A stretch of DNA of 64,000 bases, taken from Stenotrophomonas nematodicola. Its GTDB lineage: Bacteria; Pseudomonadota; Gammaproteobacteria; Xanthomonadales; Xanthomonadaceae. The position numbers were made by a program, and so were the translations under genes. Every line of letters begins with the position of its first letter. The first letter of the stretch is position 1. The stretch covers positions 124,001 through 188,000 of the forward strand of contig NZ_WIAY01000005.1 in assembly GCF_009467805.1 (NCBI RefSeq), read 5' to 3'. The notes under the pieces are model-generated. The model had not been told where the DNA came from. It searched no databases and saw only the letters and a list, made by a program, of their open reading frames with translations. Positions 9,651 through 20,021 of the stretch are shown in pieces.

Positions 9651-10706
9651 CTATCGTTTTGCGTCGTCGGTTTTCTTGGCGCCCACGAAAGCCGCGCCGG
9701 CACGGGCAGCGTGCACGGCGCCGGCGTTGATCGCGCTTGGCGGACGCCCGGCATGGGGTCCCTTGTCCAGCGCGGCCGTCAGGTTGTCCACGGCCAGCTG
9801 CACCATCGCCCGGCGCGTGGCCTGGCTGGCGCTGCCGATGTGCGGGGTAAGCACCACGTTGCGCAGGGCCAGCAGTTCCGGACGGACCGTGGGCTCGCCG
9901 TCGAACACGTCCAGCCCGGCGGCCGCCAGGCGGCCATTGGCCAGCGCATCGGCCAGTGCCAGCTCGTCAACGATGCCGCCACGCGCGATGTTGACCAGGG
10001 TGGCGCCCGGCTTCATCTTCGCCAGGGCGGCCGCATCGATGATGTGATGCGAGGCGGCGCTGTACGGCAATACCAGTACCAGGTGGTCGGCCCGTGCCAG
10101 CAGCGTGTCCAGGTCGACGTACGTCGCGCCGACCTCGGCCTCGGTGGCCTCCGGCAGGCGTGACCGGTTGTGGTACAGCACACGCATGCCAAAGCCCAGG
10201 GCGCCGCGGCGGGCGATGCCCTGGCCGATGCGGCCCATGCCGAGGATGCCCAGCGTGCTGCCGTGGATGTCCGAGCCGAGCATGGTCCGGAACGACCACT
10301 GCCCCCACTGGCCCTCACGCAGCCAGCGCTCGGACTCGGTGATGCGGCGGGCGGCGGCCATCAACAGTGCGAAACCGAGATCGGCGGTGGTCTCGGTCAG
10401 CACGTCCGGGGTGTTGCTGGCCAGGATGCCGGCGGCGCTGAGCGCGTCGACATCCAGGTTGTTGTAACCCACCCCGACATTGGCGATCGCACGCAACCGC
10501 GGGGCGTTGGCGATCTCGGCCGCGCCGATGCGTTCGTTGAGGGTGATCAGCGCGCCGTCGGCACCTGCCAGCCGCGCGGCCAGCTGCGATGGCGTGTAGC
10601 GGGTGACCTCGGCGGTCATGTCCAGGTCGAAGTACTGCCCGAGCCGTTCGACGACATCGTCGAACAGCGGCTGGCTGACCCAGACCCTCGGACGCGGATC
10701 AGCCAT
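9651..10706 (-). CDS. D-isomer-specific 2-hydroxyacid dehydrogenase (glyoxylate/hydroxypyruvate reductase-like)
   Basis: The 351-residue protein has a catalytic domain split around a Rossmann domain. The NAD-binding loop is [14 protein letters not shown] (about 155-168), the catalytic Arg is in [10 protein letters not shown], the Glu in VFDGEPTVR, and the His in LTPHIGSA. Family members reduce glyoxylate or hydroxypyruvate or oxidise D-glycerate; substrate cannot be told from sequence. It occupies the place of pdxB in the E. coli aroC-pdxB-usg-truA region but is shorter and closer to the GhrB type. It overlaps the end of aroC by eight bases. The last 30 residues are basic and Ala/Gly-rich. 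Confidence 0.88.
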   Translation of the reverse strand: MADPRPRVWVSQPLFDDVVERLGQYFDLDMTAEVTRYTPSQLAARLAGADGALITLNERIGAAEIANAPRLRAIANVGVGYNNLDVDALSAAGILASNTPDVLTETTADLGFALLMAAARRITESERWLREGQWGQWSFRTMLGSDIHGSTLGILGMGRIGQGIARRGALGFGMRVLYHNRSRLPEATEAEVGATYVDLDTLLARADHLVLVLPYSAASHHIIDAAALAKMKPGATLVNIARGGIVDELALADALANGRLAAAGLDVFDGEPTVRPELLALRNVVLTPHIGSASQATRRAMVQLAVDNLTAALDKGPHAGRPPSAINAGAVHAARAGAAFVGAKKTDDAKR

Positions 10707-11802
10707 CGATGCTGCCCGGGATGCGCGGCGCGACCTCGCCCACGTCGCCGCACTGGGCCCGATGACGCAGGGCCTGGTCCATCAGCACCAGCGCCATCAT
10801 CGCCTCGGCGATCGGGGTGGCGCGGATGCCCACGCAGGGATCGTGACGGCCGGTGGTGATCACCTCCACGGCCGCGCCGCTGGCGTCCACCGTGGCACCG
10901 GGCAGGCGCAGGCTGGAGGTCGGCTTGAGCACGATCGAGGCGGTGACCTGCTGGCCGGTGGAGATGCCGCCGAGGATGCCCCCGGCATGGTTGCTGGCGA
11001 AGCCGTCGGGGGTGATCAGGTCGCGGTGCCCGGTGCCCTTCTGGGCTGCGCTGGCGAAGCCGTCGCCGATCTCCACGCCCTTGACCGCGTTGATGCTCAT
11101 CAGCGCAGCGGCCAGTTCGCCGTCGAGCTTGCCGTAGATCGGTTCGCCCCAACCCGGCGGCACGCCATCGGCGACGACGTTGACGCGCGCGCCGACCGAA
11201 TCGCCGGACTTGCGCAGGGCATCCATGTAGCTTTCCAGTGCGGGCACCTGCCCGGCCACCGGCCAGAAGAACGGGTTGTCTTCCACGGCCGACCAGTCGA
11301 AGCCGGTCGGCGTGATCTCGCCCAGCTGCGACAGGTAACCGCGTACGCGCACGCCATAGCGCTGCAGCAGCCATTTCTTGGCGATCACGCCGGCGGCCAC
11401 GCGCATGGTGGTTTCGCGTGCGGACGAGCGACCGCCGCCGCGCGGATCGCGGATGCCGTACTTCTGCCAGTAGCTGTAGTCGGCGTGGCCGGGACGGAAC
11501 TGCTGGGCGATGTTGCTGTAGTCCTTGCTGCGCTGGTCGGTGTTGCGGATCAGCAGCGCGATCGGGGTACCGGTGGTACGCCCTTCGTAGACGCCGGACA
11601 GGATTTCCACGGCGTCTTCTTCGCGACGCGCGGAGGTATGCCGGCTCTTGCCGGTGGCACGGCGCTGCAGATCGTGGACGAATTCCGCAGCGTCGATCTC
11701 CAGGCCCGGCGGGCAGCCGTCGATCACGCAGCCGATCGCCGGACCGTGCGATTCGCCGAACGTGGTGACCGAGAGCAGCTTGCCGAAGGTATTACTGGAC
11801 AT
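10699..11802 (-). CDS. aroC: chorismate synthase
   Basis: AroC converts EPSP to chorismate with reduced FMN, the last step of the shikimate pathway that feeds TrpF/TrpBA. The 367-residue product begins [20 protein letters not shown], a diagnostic N-terminus. It contains the signatures GGRSSARET and [11 protein letters not shown] and the C-terminal [17 protein letters not shown]. The longer frame upstream covers the neighbouring membrane-protein gene and is rejected. It overlaps genes on both sides by 8-11 bases, so the whole prmB-to-dehydrogenase run is one operon. Confidence 0.97.
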   Translation of the reverse strand: MSSNTFGKLLSVTTFGESHGPAIGCVIDGCPPGLEIDAAEFVHDLQRRATGKSRHTSARREEDAVEILSGVYEGRTTGTPIALLIRNTDQRSKDYSNIAQQFRPGHADYSYWQKYGIRDPRGGGRSSARETTMRVAAGVIAKKWLLQRYGVRVRGYLSQLGEITPTGFDWSAVEDNPFFWPVAGQVPALESYMDALRKSGDSVGARVNVVADGVPPGWGEPIYGKLDGELAAALMSINAVKGVEIGDGFASAAQKGTGHRDLITPDGFASNHAGGILGGISTGQQVTASIVLKPTSSLRLPGATVDASGAAVEVITTGRHDPCVGIRATPIAEAMMALVLMDQALRHRAQCGDVGEVAPRIPGSIDG

Positions 11803-12304
11803 GGGATACCGCATGACGGGGGAAGGCGGCGCGCAGAACGCGCGGCAGGTGGCGCACGGCGACGATGGCCGGCAGCAGGGTGAAGCTGAGGATGAACACC
11901 GGGCGGCCCCAGCCATCGCGCCAGCCGTCCGGGCTGCTGCCGATGCTGGCAATCACGGTGGCCACGGCGACCGCCAGGCCGATCACCAGCGCGACCGTCA
12001 GCGCCCGCGACAGCAGCGGGCGCCGTTGCAGCAGCGTTGCATCGACAATCGCGCAGCAGATCACGGCGGCGCCGCCAAGCAGGGCCGAGACGCCGTAGAC
12101 CAGGCCCTTGAGGTGGTACCAGAGCTGTTCGCCGGGTGCGGCGGCATAACGGCAGTGCATCGTGTCGCCGCTGAAACAGGCGACGCCGCTCTGCAGGGAC
12201 ATCATCACGATGATCAGCGCGAACGGCAGCAGCAGCGCCAACGGCATCAGCAGGGCCAGATCGGCCCAGCGGATGCGCGCGGCGACGGCCGGCCTATCGG
12301 GCAT
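11792..12304 (-). CDS. small four-helix membrane protein, unknown function
   Basis: The 170-residue protein has four likely membrane segments: about 15-37 ([20 protein letters not shown]), 68-90, 100-122 and 133-150. A loop between the first two contains two cysteines ([11 protein letters not shown]). I do not recognise a family. Its start overlaps the end of prmB and its end overlaps aroC, each by 11 bases, so it is an integral member of this operon. Codon usage matches its neighbours. Confidence 0.75.
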   Translation of the reverse strand: MPDRPAVAARIRWADLALLMPLALLLPFALIIVMMSLQSGVACFSGDTMHCRYAAAPGEQLWYHLKGLVYGVSALLGGAAVICCAIVDATLLQRRPLLSRALTVALVIGLAVAVATVIASIGSSPDGWRDGWGRPVFILSFTLLPAIVAVRHLPRVLRAAFPRHAVSHVQ

Positions 12305-13220
12305 TGGCCAGCTCGGTGATGCGGGTGCTGTGGGCGATGAGCTCGCGGCACTCGACGGCGAAGATGCCCATCTGGCCGACCTTGAACTCGATCCAGTTGA
12401 AAACCACCTCGGGCAGCAGCTTGGTCAGGTGGCGCTCGGATTCGCCCACCTCGCAGATCAGCAGGCCGTCTTCGCTGAGGTGCAGCGGCGCATCGCGAAG
12501 GATCTTCAGCACCAGGTCCAGGCCGTCGTCGCCGGCACGCAGGCCCATCTCCGGCTCGTGGGAGTACTCCGGCGGCAGGGCATCGGTCTCGTCGTTGGTG
12601 ACGTACGGGGGGTTGGTGACGATCAGGTCGTAGTGACGGCCGGTGAGGCCGTTGAACAGGTCGGACTTGATCAGGGTGACGTTGTGGGCGTCGAGGCGTT
12701 CCTTGTTCTCGGCGGCCAAGGCCAGGGCATCATCGCTGAGGTCCACGCCATCCACCTCCCAATGCGGGTAGTAGTGGCCCATCGCGATGGCGATGCAGCC
12801 CGAGCCGGTGCACAGGTCCAGCGCGCGGTGCACGTCACGGCCGGCCAGCCAGGGCTCGAAACCGGTTTCGATCAGTTCGGCGATCGGCGAGCGCGGCACC
12901 AGAGCGCGCGGGTCGCTCTTGAAGCTCAGGCCGGCGAACCAGGTCTCCCCGGTGAGGTAGGAGGCGGGCAGGCGCTCGGTGATGCGGCGCTCGAACAGGG
13001 CCAGCACCTCGGCCTTCTCCGGCGTGGTCACGCGGGCGGCACCATAGGCCGGGCCAAGGTCATGCGGGAGATGGAGCGTATGCAGGACGAGCTGGGTCGC
13101 TTCGTCCAGGGCATTGTCGTAGCTGTGCCCGAAGGTCAGCCCGGCGGCGTTGAAACGGCTGGTGCCGTAGCGGATCAGATCGATGATCGTGTGGAGTTCG
13201 GCGGCCGTTTCGGCAGTCAT
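12294..13220 (-). CDS. prmB: 50S ribosomal protein L3 glutamine methyltransferase
   Basis: PrmB N5-methylates a glutamine of ribosomal protein L3 using S-adenosylmethionine. The 308-residue product has the SAM-binding motif LDLCTGSGCIAIAM and the glutamine-methyltransferase signature IVTNPPYVTNDE. The N-terminus (MTAETAAELHTIIDLIRYGTS) fits PrmB rather than PrmC. The neighbouring aroC supports this, since prmB-aroC is also the E. coli order. The start at 13220 gives normal length. Confidence 0.95.
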   Translation of the reverse strand: MTAETAAELHTIIDLIRYGTSRFNAAGLTFGHSYDNALDEATQLVLHTLHLPHDLGPAYGAARVTTPEKAEVLALFERRITERLPASYLTGETWFAGLSFKSDPRALVPRSPIAELIETGFEPWLAGRDVHRALDLCTGSGCIAIAMGHYYPHWEVDGVDLSDDALALAAENKERLDAHNVTLIKSDLFNGLTGRHYDLIVTNPPYVTNDETDALPPEYSHEPEMGLRAGDDGLDLVLKILRDAPLHLSEDGLLICEVGESERHLTKLLPEVVFNWIEFKVGQMGIFAVECRELIAHSTRITELANAR

Positions 13221-13445
13221 GGCGGGGCAACAGACAAAGTGGCCCCCGATTATAGGCGACCCCATGCCGGGCAGCATCCGTTGCAGAAGAAACGGGTGGT
13301 GGGGACCCACGCTCTCCCCCTTCCCCCTTGCACCTGCCCTTCATTGCGCGCCAGTCCACCGCCGAGGGAACCCGTCCCGCCCAAAACAACCACCCAGGCC
13401 GCCGCCGCCCCTATCATGGTGGCCCCTTCCGGGAACGGGCCTTAC

Positions 13446-14096
13446 ATGTTCAATCGCAACGTCGGCATCATCCTGCTCATCGCACTGGCCGCCGGGCTCG
13501 GCCTGGTCGTGGCCCAGAAGGTGTTCGCGCCCACGCCGGCCGGCGACCGGCCGGCCACCACGTCGATCACCTTCTATCCGCAGCCGCGGCCCCTGCCCGA
13601 CTTCAACCTGGGCCAGTCCGACGGCACGCGCCTGATCCCGGGCGAGCTGAAGGGGCATTGGACCCTGGTATTCCTGGGCTTCACCTTCTGCCCCGATGTC
13701 TGCCCGACCACCCTGGGCGACCTGGCGCAGGCCCAGAAGCAGTGGGAAGCGCTGCCGGAGACGCTGCGTCCGCGGCTGGTGTTCATCTCCGTCGACCCCG
13801 AGCGCGATACGCCGGCCCGCCTGGGCGAGTACGTACATGCGTTCCACAAGGACACCCTGGCCGCTACCGCCGACGTGCCGTCGCTGGAGCGGTTCGCCAC
13901 CTCCCTGGGCTTCGTGTTCCAGAAGGTGCCCGGCAAGCACTTCGATGAGAACCCCGAGGATTACACCGTCGAACACTCGGCCAGCCTGGCCGTACTGGAC
14001 CCGCAGGGCCGCCTGGCCGGCCTGATCCGCCCTCCCTTCAATGCGCCGGCCATCGCGCGCGACCTGCAACTGCTGACCGAGAAATCCGCCCCATGA
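13446..14096 (+). CDS. SCO1/SenC-family copper chaperone
   Basis: Sco proteins deliver copper to the CuA site of cytochrome oxidase or keep its cysteines reduced. The 216-residue product has one N-terminal membrane anchor (about 6-24) and a thioredoxin-like periplasmic domain. The copper-binding CxxxC is in [10 protein letters not shown] (C82, C86) and the third ligand is the His in YTVEHSASL. An in-frame ATG at 13416 would add ten residues; 13446 gives the usual short cytoplasmic lead. The stop overlaps the psd start (ATGA). The 225-bp gap to prmB is the divergent promoter region, with no motif I can name. Confidence 0.93.
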   Translation: MFNRNVGIILLIALAAGLGLVVAQKVFAPTPAGDRPATTSITFYPQPRPLPDFNLGQSDGTRLIPGELKGHWTLVFLGFTFCPDVCPTTLGDLAQAQKQWEALPETLRPRLVFISVDPERDTPARLGEYVHAFHKDTLAATADVPSLERFATSLGFVFQKVPGKHFDENPEDYTVEHSASLAVLDPQGRLAGLIRPPFNAPAIARDLQLLTEKSAP

Positions 14097-14935
14097 GTCT
14101 GATGACCACGCTGAGCTACGCCCTGCCCCATCGTCTGCTGTCCTCGATGGCGCGGCGCCTGGCGTATTCCAGCAATCCGCGCATCTCGCGCTGGCTGATC
14201 GATACGGTCACCGCCAGGTTCGGCGTGAACCTGGCCGAAGCCGCCAATCCGGACCCGCGCAGCTACGCCACGTTCAACCAGTTCTTCACCCGCGCCCTGA
14301 AGCCCGGTGCACGCGTGGCCGATCCCGATCCGCGCACGCTGGTGATGCCGGCCGATGGCCGGATCAGCCAGCTCGGCGCGATCGAGGACGGGCGGATCTT
14401 CCAGGCCAAGGGCCAGTCGTTCACAGCCGCCGAACTGCTGGGCGACGCCGCCGATGCCGAGGTCTTCCGCCACGGCCTGTACGCCACCGTGTACCTCTCG
14501 CCGAAGGACTACCATCGCGTGCACATGCCGTGGACCGGCACCCTGCGCGAGACGGTGCACGTGCCCGGCCGGCTGTTCAGCGTCGGGCCGGCAGCGGTCA
14601 ACACGGTGCCGGGGCTGTTCGCCCGCAACGAACGGCTGGTCTGCCATTTCGATACCGACTTCGGGCCGATGGTGTCGGTGATGGTCGGTGCGCTGCTGGT
14701 ATCGGGCGTGGAAACGGTGTGGGGCGGCGAAGAGATCCCGCGCTATGGCGACACGATCACGCGCAAGGATTACCGCGGCAAGGGCATTACCCTGGCACGG
14801 TTCGCGGAGATGGCGCGTTTCAACTACGGCTCCACGGTGATCGTGCTGCTGCCACCAGGCGTGGCCGATTTCGCGCCGCACCTGGACGCCGAGCACGCCG
14901 TGCAGCTGGGCCAGGCGCTGGCGACGTTGCGCTGA
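14093..14935 (+). CDS. psd: phosphatidylserine decarboxylase
   Basis: Psd makes phosphatidylethanolamine at the inner membrane. The 280-residue proenzyme cleaves itself before a serine that becomes the pyruvoyl group; here the site is G246-S247 in [10 protein letters not shown] (most family members have LGST). Other family motifs are [21 protein letters not shown] and VGAxxVSGVET. It overlaps the Sco gene by four bases and is followed by a strong terminator. Confidence 0.95.
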   Translation: MSLMTTLSYALPHRLLSSMARRLAYSSNPRISRWLIDTVTARFGVNLAEAANPDPRSYATFNQFFTRALKPGARVADPDPRTLVMPADGRISQLGAIEDGRIFQAKGQSFTAAELLGDAADAEVFRHGLYATVYLSPKDYHRVHMPWTGTLRETVHVPGRLFSVGPAAVNTVPGLFARNERLVCHFDTDFGPMVSVMVGALLVSGVETVWGGEEIPRYGDTITRKDYRGKGITLARFAEMARFNYGSTVIVLLPPGVADFAPHLDAEHAVQLGQALATLR

Positions 14936-14948
14936 CCCCAACGCAGAA

Positions 14949-14971
14949 CGCCCCGCTCCCGCGGGGCGTTT
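14949..14971. terminator. bidirectional terminator between psd and rraB
   Basis: The stem is CGCCCCGC / GCGGGGCG with a TCCC loop and a short T run. It sits between the convergent ends of psd and rraB and can serve both. Confidence 0.75.
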
Positions 14972-14999
14972 GCGCTGGCGGGCAGCGCCCGACGGGCGG

Positions 15000-15341
15000 T
15001 CAGATCTCGACCGGTCCGACGTCCATGCCGTCGTAGTCTTCCACGCCGTTCTGCTCGGCCAGGGTCTGCAGCTCGTGGTTGCGGGCATCCAGCGAGGCCT
15101 CGGTGTGCACCTCGGCGCGCTCCACGTGCAGCACGTGGTACGGCGCCTCGCCCTCCTCCAGCTCCGGCTCGAAGATCTCCACCAGGCTGTAGCCCATCGC
15201 GACCAGCTTCTCGGCCAGGCCATTGAGCGGTTCCGGGGTGGTGTTGACGAAGAAGTACCCCCACAGCATCGGGCCGTTGAGGTCCCAGTCTGTGTTTTCG
15301 CGGATGTTGGCGAACATCTCGTTGATTGCGGTGATATCCAT
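15000..15341 (-). CDS. rraB: RraB-family ribonuclease E inhibitor-like protein
   Basis: The 113-residue acidic protein begins MDITAINEMFANIRENTDWD and contains MLWGYFFVNTTPEPLNGLAE and HVERAEVHTEASLDARNHEL. This pattern fits the RraB family (DUF1260), which in E. coli binds RNase E and alters its cleavage of mRNAs. The family match is by recognition of the sequence style and is fairly secure; the function in this organism is inferred. Start 15341 is the first methionine giving the family N-terminus. Confidence 0.75.
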   Translation of the reverse strand: MDITAINEMFANIRENTDWDLNGPMLWGYFFVNTTPEPLNGLAEKLVAMGYSLVEIFEPELEEGEAPYHVLHVERAEVHTEASLDARNHELQTLAEQNGVEDYDGMDVGPVEI

Positions 15342-15406
15342 CCTGCTTCCTTTGTCTGTGTACATGGGGGCCGTGGCGCGTTGCCACGGCCGATGATGGA
15401 TGTCGG

Positions 15407-17017
15407 TTACCTGTCGCAGCCCTGCAGCTTGAGCGTCTGGCCGGGGCGCAGCGCGTAGCCCGGCGCCTTGAGGCCATTGGCCCGCGCCAGCGCCGGCAGG
15501 TCGCACTGGTACCTGGCGGCGATCCCGCCCAGGGTATCGCCCTTGGCCACCTTGTGGCTGCGCACCGGCTTGGCTTTCGGCTTGGCCGACGCACGCGGCA
15601 CGGCCACCGGAGCAGTCGGCGTGACCGCCGGAGCGCTGTCCCGTGCTTCGGCGATCGGCACCACGCTGCCCACGGCCACATTGCCGGTGTAGGTGGCGGC
15701 CGACGGGCGCACGATGGCGGCGTTGAGGTCGGCGGTGATCAGCGTACGCGCCAGGTCCGCGCGCGGGCCGCTGACGCAGTAGCGGTTGTAAAGCCCGGCG
15801 ATGCGCGTGGTGGCGTTGATCGTGGTGCCCGCCGGAATCCAGCCGTCCGCTTCGTAACGCGGGTTGAGATTGCGCAGCACACGCATGTACCCGTCACGCG
15901 TGCCGGCACTGCCCAGGCAGATGGTCAGTTCGTAGATGGTGGTCGACTTGGCCAGGCGCAGAGTGGCCGGCTGCGCGCTGATTTTGGGGAACTCCACACC
16001 GTACTGCTGCGGGTGCAGGTAGATCCAGGCCGCCGCAATCACCATCGGCACGTAGTCTTTGGTCTCGCCGGGGAACTGGTTGTAGACGCTGTCGGTCCAG
16101 AAGCCCTGGCCCGCGCTCTGGCGATACACCCGCGCCGCACGGCCTTCGCCGCCGTTGTAGGCGGCCAGCGACAGTTCGATGTTCTTGTTGAGCTCGCGCA
16201 TGCGCTCGTTCATGTACGAGGCACTGGCCTCGGCCGCGCTGCGTGCATCGAAGCGGGTGTCAAAGCCGGTGCCATCCGGGCCGAGCCCGAAACGGCGGCC
16301 GGTGGCCGGCATGAACTGCATCAGACCGGCCGCACCGGCGCGTGAGGAGGCGTGCACGCGGCCATTGGATTCCTTGGCCATGATGCCGAACAGCAGCGCC
16401 TCGGGCAGGCCACGCTTCTCCCACTCCGGCCACATCACCGCACGCAGGTTCTGGTAGTTCTCATAGCTGGTGAGCAGCGCCGGACGCATATCGGTGAGCC
16501 AGCGGCGGATGCCCGCCTGCACGGCCGGGTTGTACTCGACCATGCTGTCGAAGGCGTGGCGCTTGTCGTTCAGCAGCGCGGCCGCGCGCGCCGCTTCGGG
16601 CACATCGGCCGCCAGCGGCCCGACGTGGTCCGGATCGGCCTCGAGCAGGACGCCATCGGCAACCACGGCATCGGCGTCTTCGCCCTGGCCATCGGCGGTG
16701 TTCTTGAGCAGGCGCTTGTAGGTGGTCAGCAGATTGCTGACCTGGCAGCCCTTCTGGGCCACACAGGCGCTGATCACATCCTCCATGTCCTCCAGCGCCG
16801 CATCGGCCTCGTTGCGGCCCTTGGGGTCGGCGTTGGCCACCAGCACCAGCGCGTCGCCGTAGCGCTTCTCCGCCGCTGTCATGCGCTGCTCCAGCGCTTC
16901 GATCTTCACCCGGTCGCGGGCCGAGACCCGCTGGGCATGTGCCTCCGGCACCAACGACACCATCGCAGCGAGCGCCAACAAAGGCCAAGCGCGGACAAGC
17001 AAGACAGGAACGGGCAT
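15407..17017 (-). CDS. membrane-bound lytic murein transglycosylase with C-terminal LysM
   Basis: The 536-residue exported protein has a signal peptide (1-29, MPVPVLLVRAWPLLALAAMV) and a helical N-terminal region. An SLT catalytic domain follows, with the catalytic Glu in GIMAKESNGRVHASSRAGAA and the motifs LMQFMPATG and LAAYNGGEGR. One LysM domain closes the protein (HKVAKGDTLGGIAARYQC). It cleaves peptidoglycan glycan strands to 1,6-anhydro products. Domain order is MltD-like, but MltD usually has two LysM domains. The start at 17017 is chosen over 17062 for the signal peptide. Confidence 0.88.
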   Translation of the reverse strand: MPVPVLLVRAWPLLALAAMVSLVPEAHAQRVSARDRVKIEALEQRMTAAEKRYGDALVLVANADPKGRNEADAALEDMEDVISACVAQKGCQVSNLLTTYKRLLKNTADGQGEDADAVVADGVLLEADPDHVGPLAADVPEAARAAALLNDKRHAFDSMVEYNPAVQAGIRRWLTDMRPALLTSYENYQNLRAVMWPEWEKRGLPEALLFGIMAKESNGRVHASSRAGAAGLMQFMPATGRRFGLGPDGTGFDTRFDARSAAEASASYMNERMRELNKNIELSLAAYNGGEGRAARVYRQSAGQGFWTDSVYNQFPGETKDYVPMVIAAAWIYLHPQQYGVEFPKISAQPATLRLAKSTTIYELTICLGSAGTRDGYMRVLRNLNPRYEADGWIPAGTTINATTRIAGLYNRYCVSGPRADLARTLITADLNAAIVRPSAATYTGNVAVGSVVPIAEARDSAPAVTPTAPVAVPRASAKPKAKPVRSHKVAKGDTLGGIAARYQCDLPALARANGLKAPGYALRPGQTLKLQGCDR

Positions 17018-17139
17018 TTTTGGCACTGTGTGCGAGAGATGGGGCAGAGTAGCCGCGGCCATCGCATCGGGGCAACCCGCTCATCGCCGCGCCTGCCGCC
17101 ACTGTCTGGAATCCCGCGCATTCACACAACGAGTTGACC

Positions 17140-18645
17140 ATGAACCCGATTCTGCTCGGCAAAGGCATCACCGACGACATTCCGGTCACCCTGCTGCCGC
17201 GCCTCGGCAACCGCCACGGACTCGTGGCCGGCGCCACCGGCACGGGCAAGACCGTGACCCTGATGACCCTGGCCGAAGGCTTTTCGCGGCTGGGGGTGCC
17301 GGTGTTCCTGGCCGATGTGAAGGGCGACGTATCCGGCCTCGCCGTCGGCGGCGCGGGCGGCGATGCGCTGCTGCAGCGTGCCCACGACATCGGCGTGGCC
17401 GACTACGCCCCGGCTGCCAGCCCGGCGATTTTCTGGGATCTGTACGGCAAGCTCGGCCACCCGGTGCGCACCACCGTGAGCGAGATGGGCCCGACCCTGC
17501 TGGCGCGGATACTGGAACTCAACGACACACAGGCCGGCGTGCTGGACATCGTGTTCAAGCTGGCCGACGACCGTGGTCTGCTGCTGCTCGACCTGGACGA
17601 CCTGCGCGCCCTGCTCGGCCTGGTCGCCGAGGAGCGCAAGGACATTTCCACTGACTATGGCCTGGTCAGTGCGCAGACCGTGGCCGCCATCCAGCGCTCA
17701 CTGCTGCGCCTGTCGCAGGACGGTGGCGAAGCGTTCTTCGGCGAACCGGCGCTGGAGCTGGCCGACCTGATGCGGGTCAATCACGACGGCCGCGGCGTGA
17801 TCGGCATCCTTGCCGCCGACCAGCTGGTGCTCAAGCCGCGGCTGTATTCGACGTTCCTGCTGTGGCTGCTGTCGGAGCTGTTCGAAACGCTGCCGGAGGT
17901 GGGTGATCTGGACAAGCCCAAGCTGGTCTTCATCTTTGACGAGGCGCACCTGCTGTTCGACGACGCGCCGCCGGCGCTGGTGCAGCGGATCGAGCAGGTA
18001 GTGCGGCTGATCCGCTCCAAGGGCGTGGGCGTGTACTTCTGTTCGCAGTTCCCCGACGACGTCCCGGCCAACATCCTCGGGCAGCTCGGCAACCGCGTGC
18101 AGCATGCGCTGCGTGCCTTCACCCCGCGCGACCAGAAGGCGGTGAAGGTGGCAGCCGAGACCTTCGTCCCCAATCCCAAGCTCGATGTCGCCGCCACGCT
18201 GGCCAGACTCGGCACCGGCGAGGCGCTGGTCTCCACGTTGCAGGACAAGGGCATCCCCTCGCCCGTGCAGCAGACCCTGATCGCGCCGCCACGCTGCCGC
18301 ATGGGCACCATCACCGAGACCGAACGCGCCCAGGTACGCGCCGGCAGCCCGGTGGGCAGCCGCTACGACACCGCCATCAACCGCGAGTCGGCCGCCGAAC
18401 TGCTGGCCCAGCGCGCGCAGAAGGCGGTGCAGCAGGCCGATGCCCCCAAAGCCCGCACGCGCGAGCAGGACGACGCCCAGGCCGGCGGCTTCGGCCAGTC
18501 GATCAAGGATGCGATCTTCGGCACCAAGCGCCGCCAGGGCATGATCGAAACGATGGCCAAGCAGACAACGCGCACCGTCGGCACCAGGCTCGGCAACCAG
18601 ATCGTGCGCGGCATCCTCGGCGGCATCTTCGGCGGCAAGCGTTGA
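17140..18645 (+). CDS. HerA/YjgR-like DUF853 ATPase
   Basis: The 501-residue protein has a P-loop NTPase fold of the HerA/FtsK type: Walker [11 protein letters not shown] near residue 30, Walker [14 protein letters not shown] near 265. The C-terminal glycine- and arginine-rich tail ends [10 protein letters not shown]. The family is widespread (E. coli YjgR, DUF853), but its role is not established; DNA translocation or helicase activity is inferred from homology. I chose the ATG at 17140; a TTG two codons earlier is possible. It diverges from the transglycosylase gene across a 122-bp gap. Confidence 0.88.
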   Translation: MNPILLGKGITDDIPVTLLPRLGNRHGLVAGATGTGKTVTLMTLAEGFSRLGVPVFLADVKGDVSGLAVGGAGGDALLQRAHDIGVADYAPAASPAIFWDLYGKLGHPVRTTVSEMGPTLLARILELNDTQAGVLDIVFKLADDRGLLLLDLDDLRALLGLVAEERKDISTDYGLVSAQTVAAIQRSLLRLSQDGGEAFFGEPALELADLMRVNHDGRGVIGILAADQLVLKPRLYSTFLLWLLSELFETLPEVGDLDKPKLVFIFDEAHLLFDDAPPALVQRIEQVVRLIRSKGVGVYFCSQFPDDVPANILGQLGNRVQHALRAFTPRDQKAVKVAAETFVPNPKLDVAATLARLGTGEALVSTLQDKGIPSPVQQTLIAPPRCRMGTITETERAQVRAGSPVGSRYDTAINRESAAELLAQRAQKAVQQADAPKARTREQDDAQAGGFGQSIKDAIFGTKRRQGMIETMAKQTTRTVGTRLGNQIVRGILGGIFGGKR

Positions 18646-18676
18646 ACCGCGTCACCTCACCACGAAAGAAGACCTG

Positions 18677-19192
18677 ATGTCGCGTTGGCGTCCCCCTGCG
18701 GAAAAGAGTACGGCCCTGATCACCGCGCAGGGCCACCAGCGGCTGAAGGCCGAGTTGGACGATCTGTGGCGGGTGCGCCGGCCGGAGGTGGTCAAGGCGC
18801 TGGCGGCCGCTGCGGCCGAAGGCGACCGTTCGGAGAACGCCGAGTACACCTACCGCAAGAAGCAGCTGGGCGAGATCGACCGCCGCGTGCGCTACCTGAC
18901 CAAGCGGCTCGAGTCGCTGCGGGTGGTTGATACCGTTCCGAGCGATCCGCAGGCGGTGTTCTTTGGCGCGTGGGTGGATCTGGAGAATGTGGACAGCGGC
19001 GATGTCAGCCGCTATCGCATCGTGGGACCGGACGAGACCGATGCGGGTGCAGGCTGGATCAGCATCGATTCGCCGCTGGCGCGTGCGCTGCTCAGGAAGC
19101 GCGTGGACGACGAGTTCGAGGTGGAGCTGCCGAGCGGCCGGACCGGATTTGCGGTTCTGGCGGTGGCGTATGGAGCGCACGGGGTGGAGTAG
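18677..19192 (+). CDS. greB: transcription elongation factor GreB
   Basis: GreB enters the RNA polymerase secondary channel and stimulates cleavage of backtracked RNA. The 171-residue product has the N-terminal coiled coil with the acidic tip [17 protein letters not shown] and the C-terminal FKBP-like domain (SYRIVGPDE-type motif, here [19 protein letters not shown]). The sequence [10 protein letters not shown]-like [17 protein letters not shown] favours GreB over GreA. The end overlaps a convergent DUF3025 frame by about 100 bp. Confidence 0.93.
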   Translation: MSRWRPPAEKSTALITAQGHQRLKAELDDLWRVRRPEVVKALAAAAAEGDRSENAEYTYRKKQLGEIDRRVRYLTKRLESLRVVDTVPSDPQAVFFGAWVDLENVDSGDVSRYRIVGPDETDAGAGWISIDSPLARALLRKRVDDEFEVELPSGRTGFAVLAVAYGAHGVE

Positions 19193-20021
19193 TCCGCCCG
19201 TTGATCGGCGGGTACGTCCTGCCCTCGCGCCGTGGCCTGAAGTAGTCGGCCTGGCGGTAGAACGCCGCATCCTGCAGCCCATGCCAACCCGGAATGCCCA
19301 TCAGCGGCAGCGGTCGCAGGTCCAGCGGGTCGCACAGCCGTTCGCCGTGCATGATGGCCTGCGCCACCTGCGCCACCGCCTGCGCATCGTCTTCGGCTTC
19401 TGTCAGCAGGCATTTGCCCACCAGCCGCCGCCCGGGCAGCAATGCCTGCTCCATGAGGGCATGGCCGAACACTGCGGCCACGGCAATATCACCGTTGCGC
19501 CATGCGTCGGCACCTTGCACGAACAGCGCATCCCAGTCATGACGGTCCCACGCGCCTGCCAGTGCCGCATCGCGCACCCGGACGACGACACCGGTCTCAT
19601 CGAACTGGGTCAGCGCGGCCTGTGCGCGCGTCCGCCCTCCCGGCGCATCGCGATGGAGGTCACGGCATTGGCGCGCGTTGAGCGCGTGCTTGATCTGCGG
19701 ATAGCGCGCCCAGACCAGCGCATTGAACAGGTCATGCCAGTTGCACGGACGAGTCGCGATACGGCCTTGCGCAATGCGCTGCTCGTAATGCAGTCCATCG
19801 GCGAGCAAGGCGTCATCCTGCTCGACCAGTTGCCTGCCCGGCAGCGCCAGGCGGACGTCCAGGGCATCGATGGCCGGCCAGTCACCGGCCACCATCAGAT
19901 CTTCGTAGGCCGCGTATGCCGTAAACAGGGGGTGACCGAAGCACGCCCGGTCCACCTGTGCACGCGCCGGCGCAAGGAAACGCCGGCGGCCAACCGCCTC
20001 GCGGGCGGCCGCGTCGGTCAC
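19092..20021 (-). CDS. DUF3025 family protein
   Basis: The motif [23 protein letters not shown] identifies the DUF3025 family, which has no known function (motif split here: [12 protein letters not shown], then [11 protein letters not shown]). I chose a GTG start at 20021, where GTGA overlaps the rimO stop; earlier starts would lie inside rimO. The product is then 309 residues. The recognisable part ends near [12 protein letters not shown]. The last 38 residues are Pro/Arg-rich and are read from DNA antisense to greB, so the natural stop may have been lost. Confidence 0.75.
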   Translation of the reverse strand: MTDAAAREAVGRRRFLAPARAQVDRACFGHPLFTAYAAYEDLMVAGDWPAIDALDVRLALPGRQLVEQDDALLADGLHYEQRIAQGRIATRPCNWHDLFNALVWARYPQIKHALNARQCRDLHRDAPGGRTRAQAALTQFDETGVVVRVRDAALAGAWDRHDWDALFVQGADAWRNGDIAVAAVFGHALMEQALLPGRRLVGKCLLTEAEDDAQAVAQVAQAIMHGERLCDPLDLRPLPLMGIPGWHGLQDAAFYRQADYFRPRREGRTYPPINGRTTPPRALHTPPPEPQIRSGRSAAPPRTRRPRAS

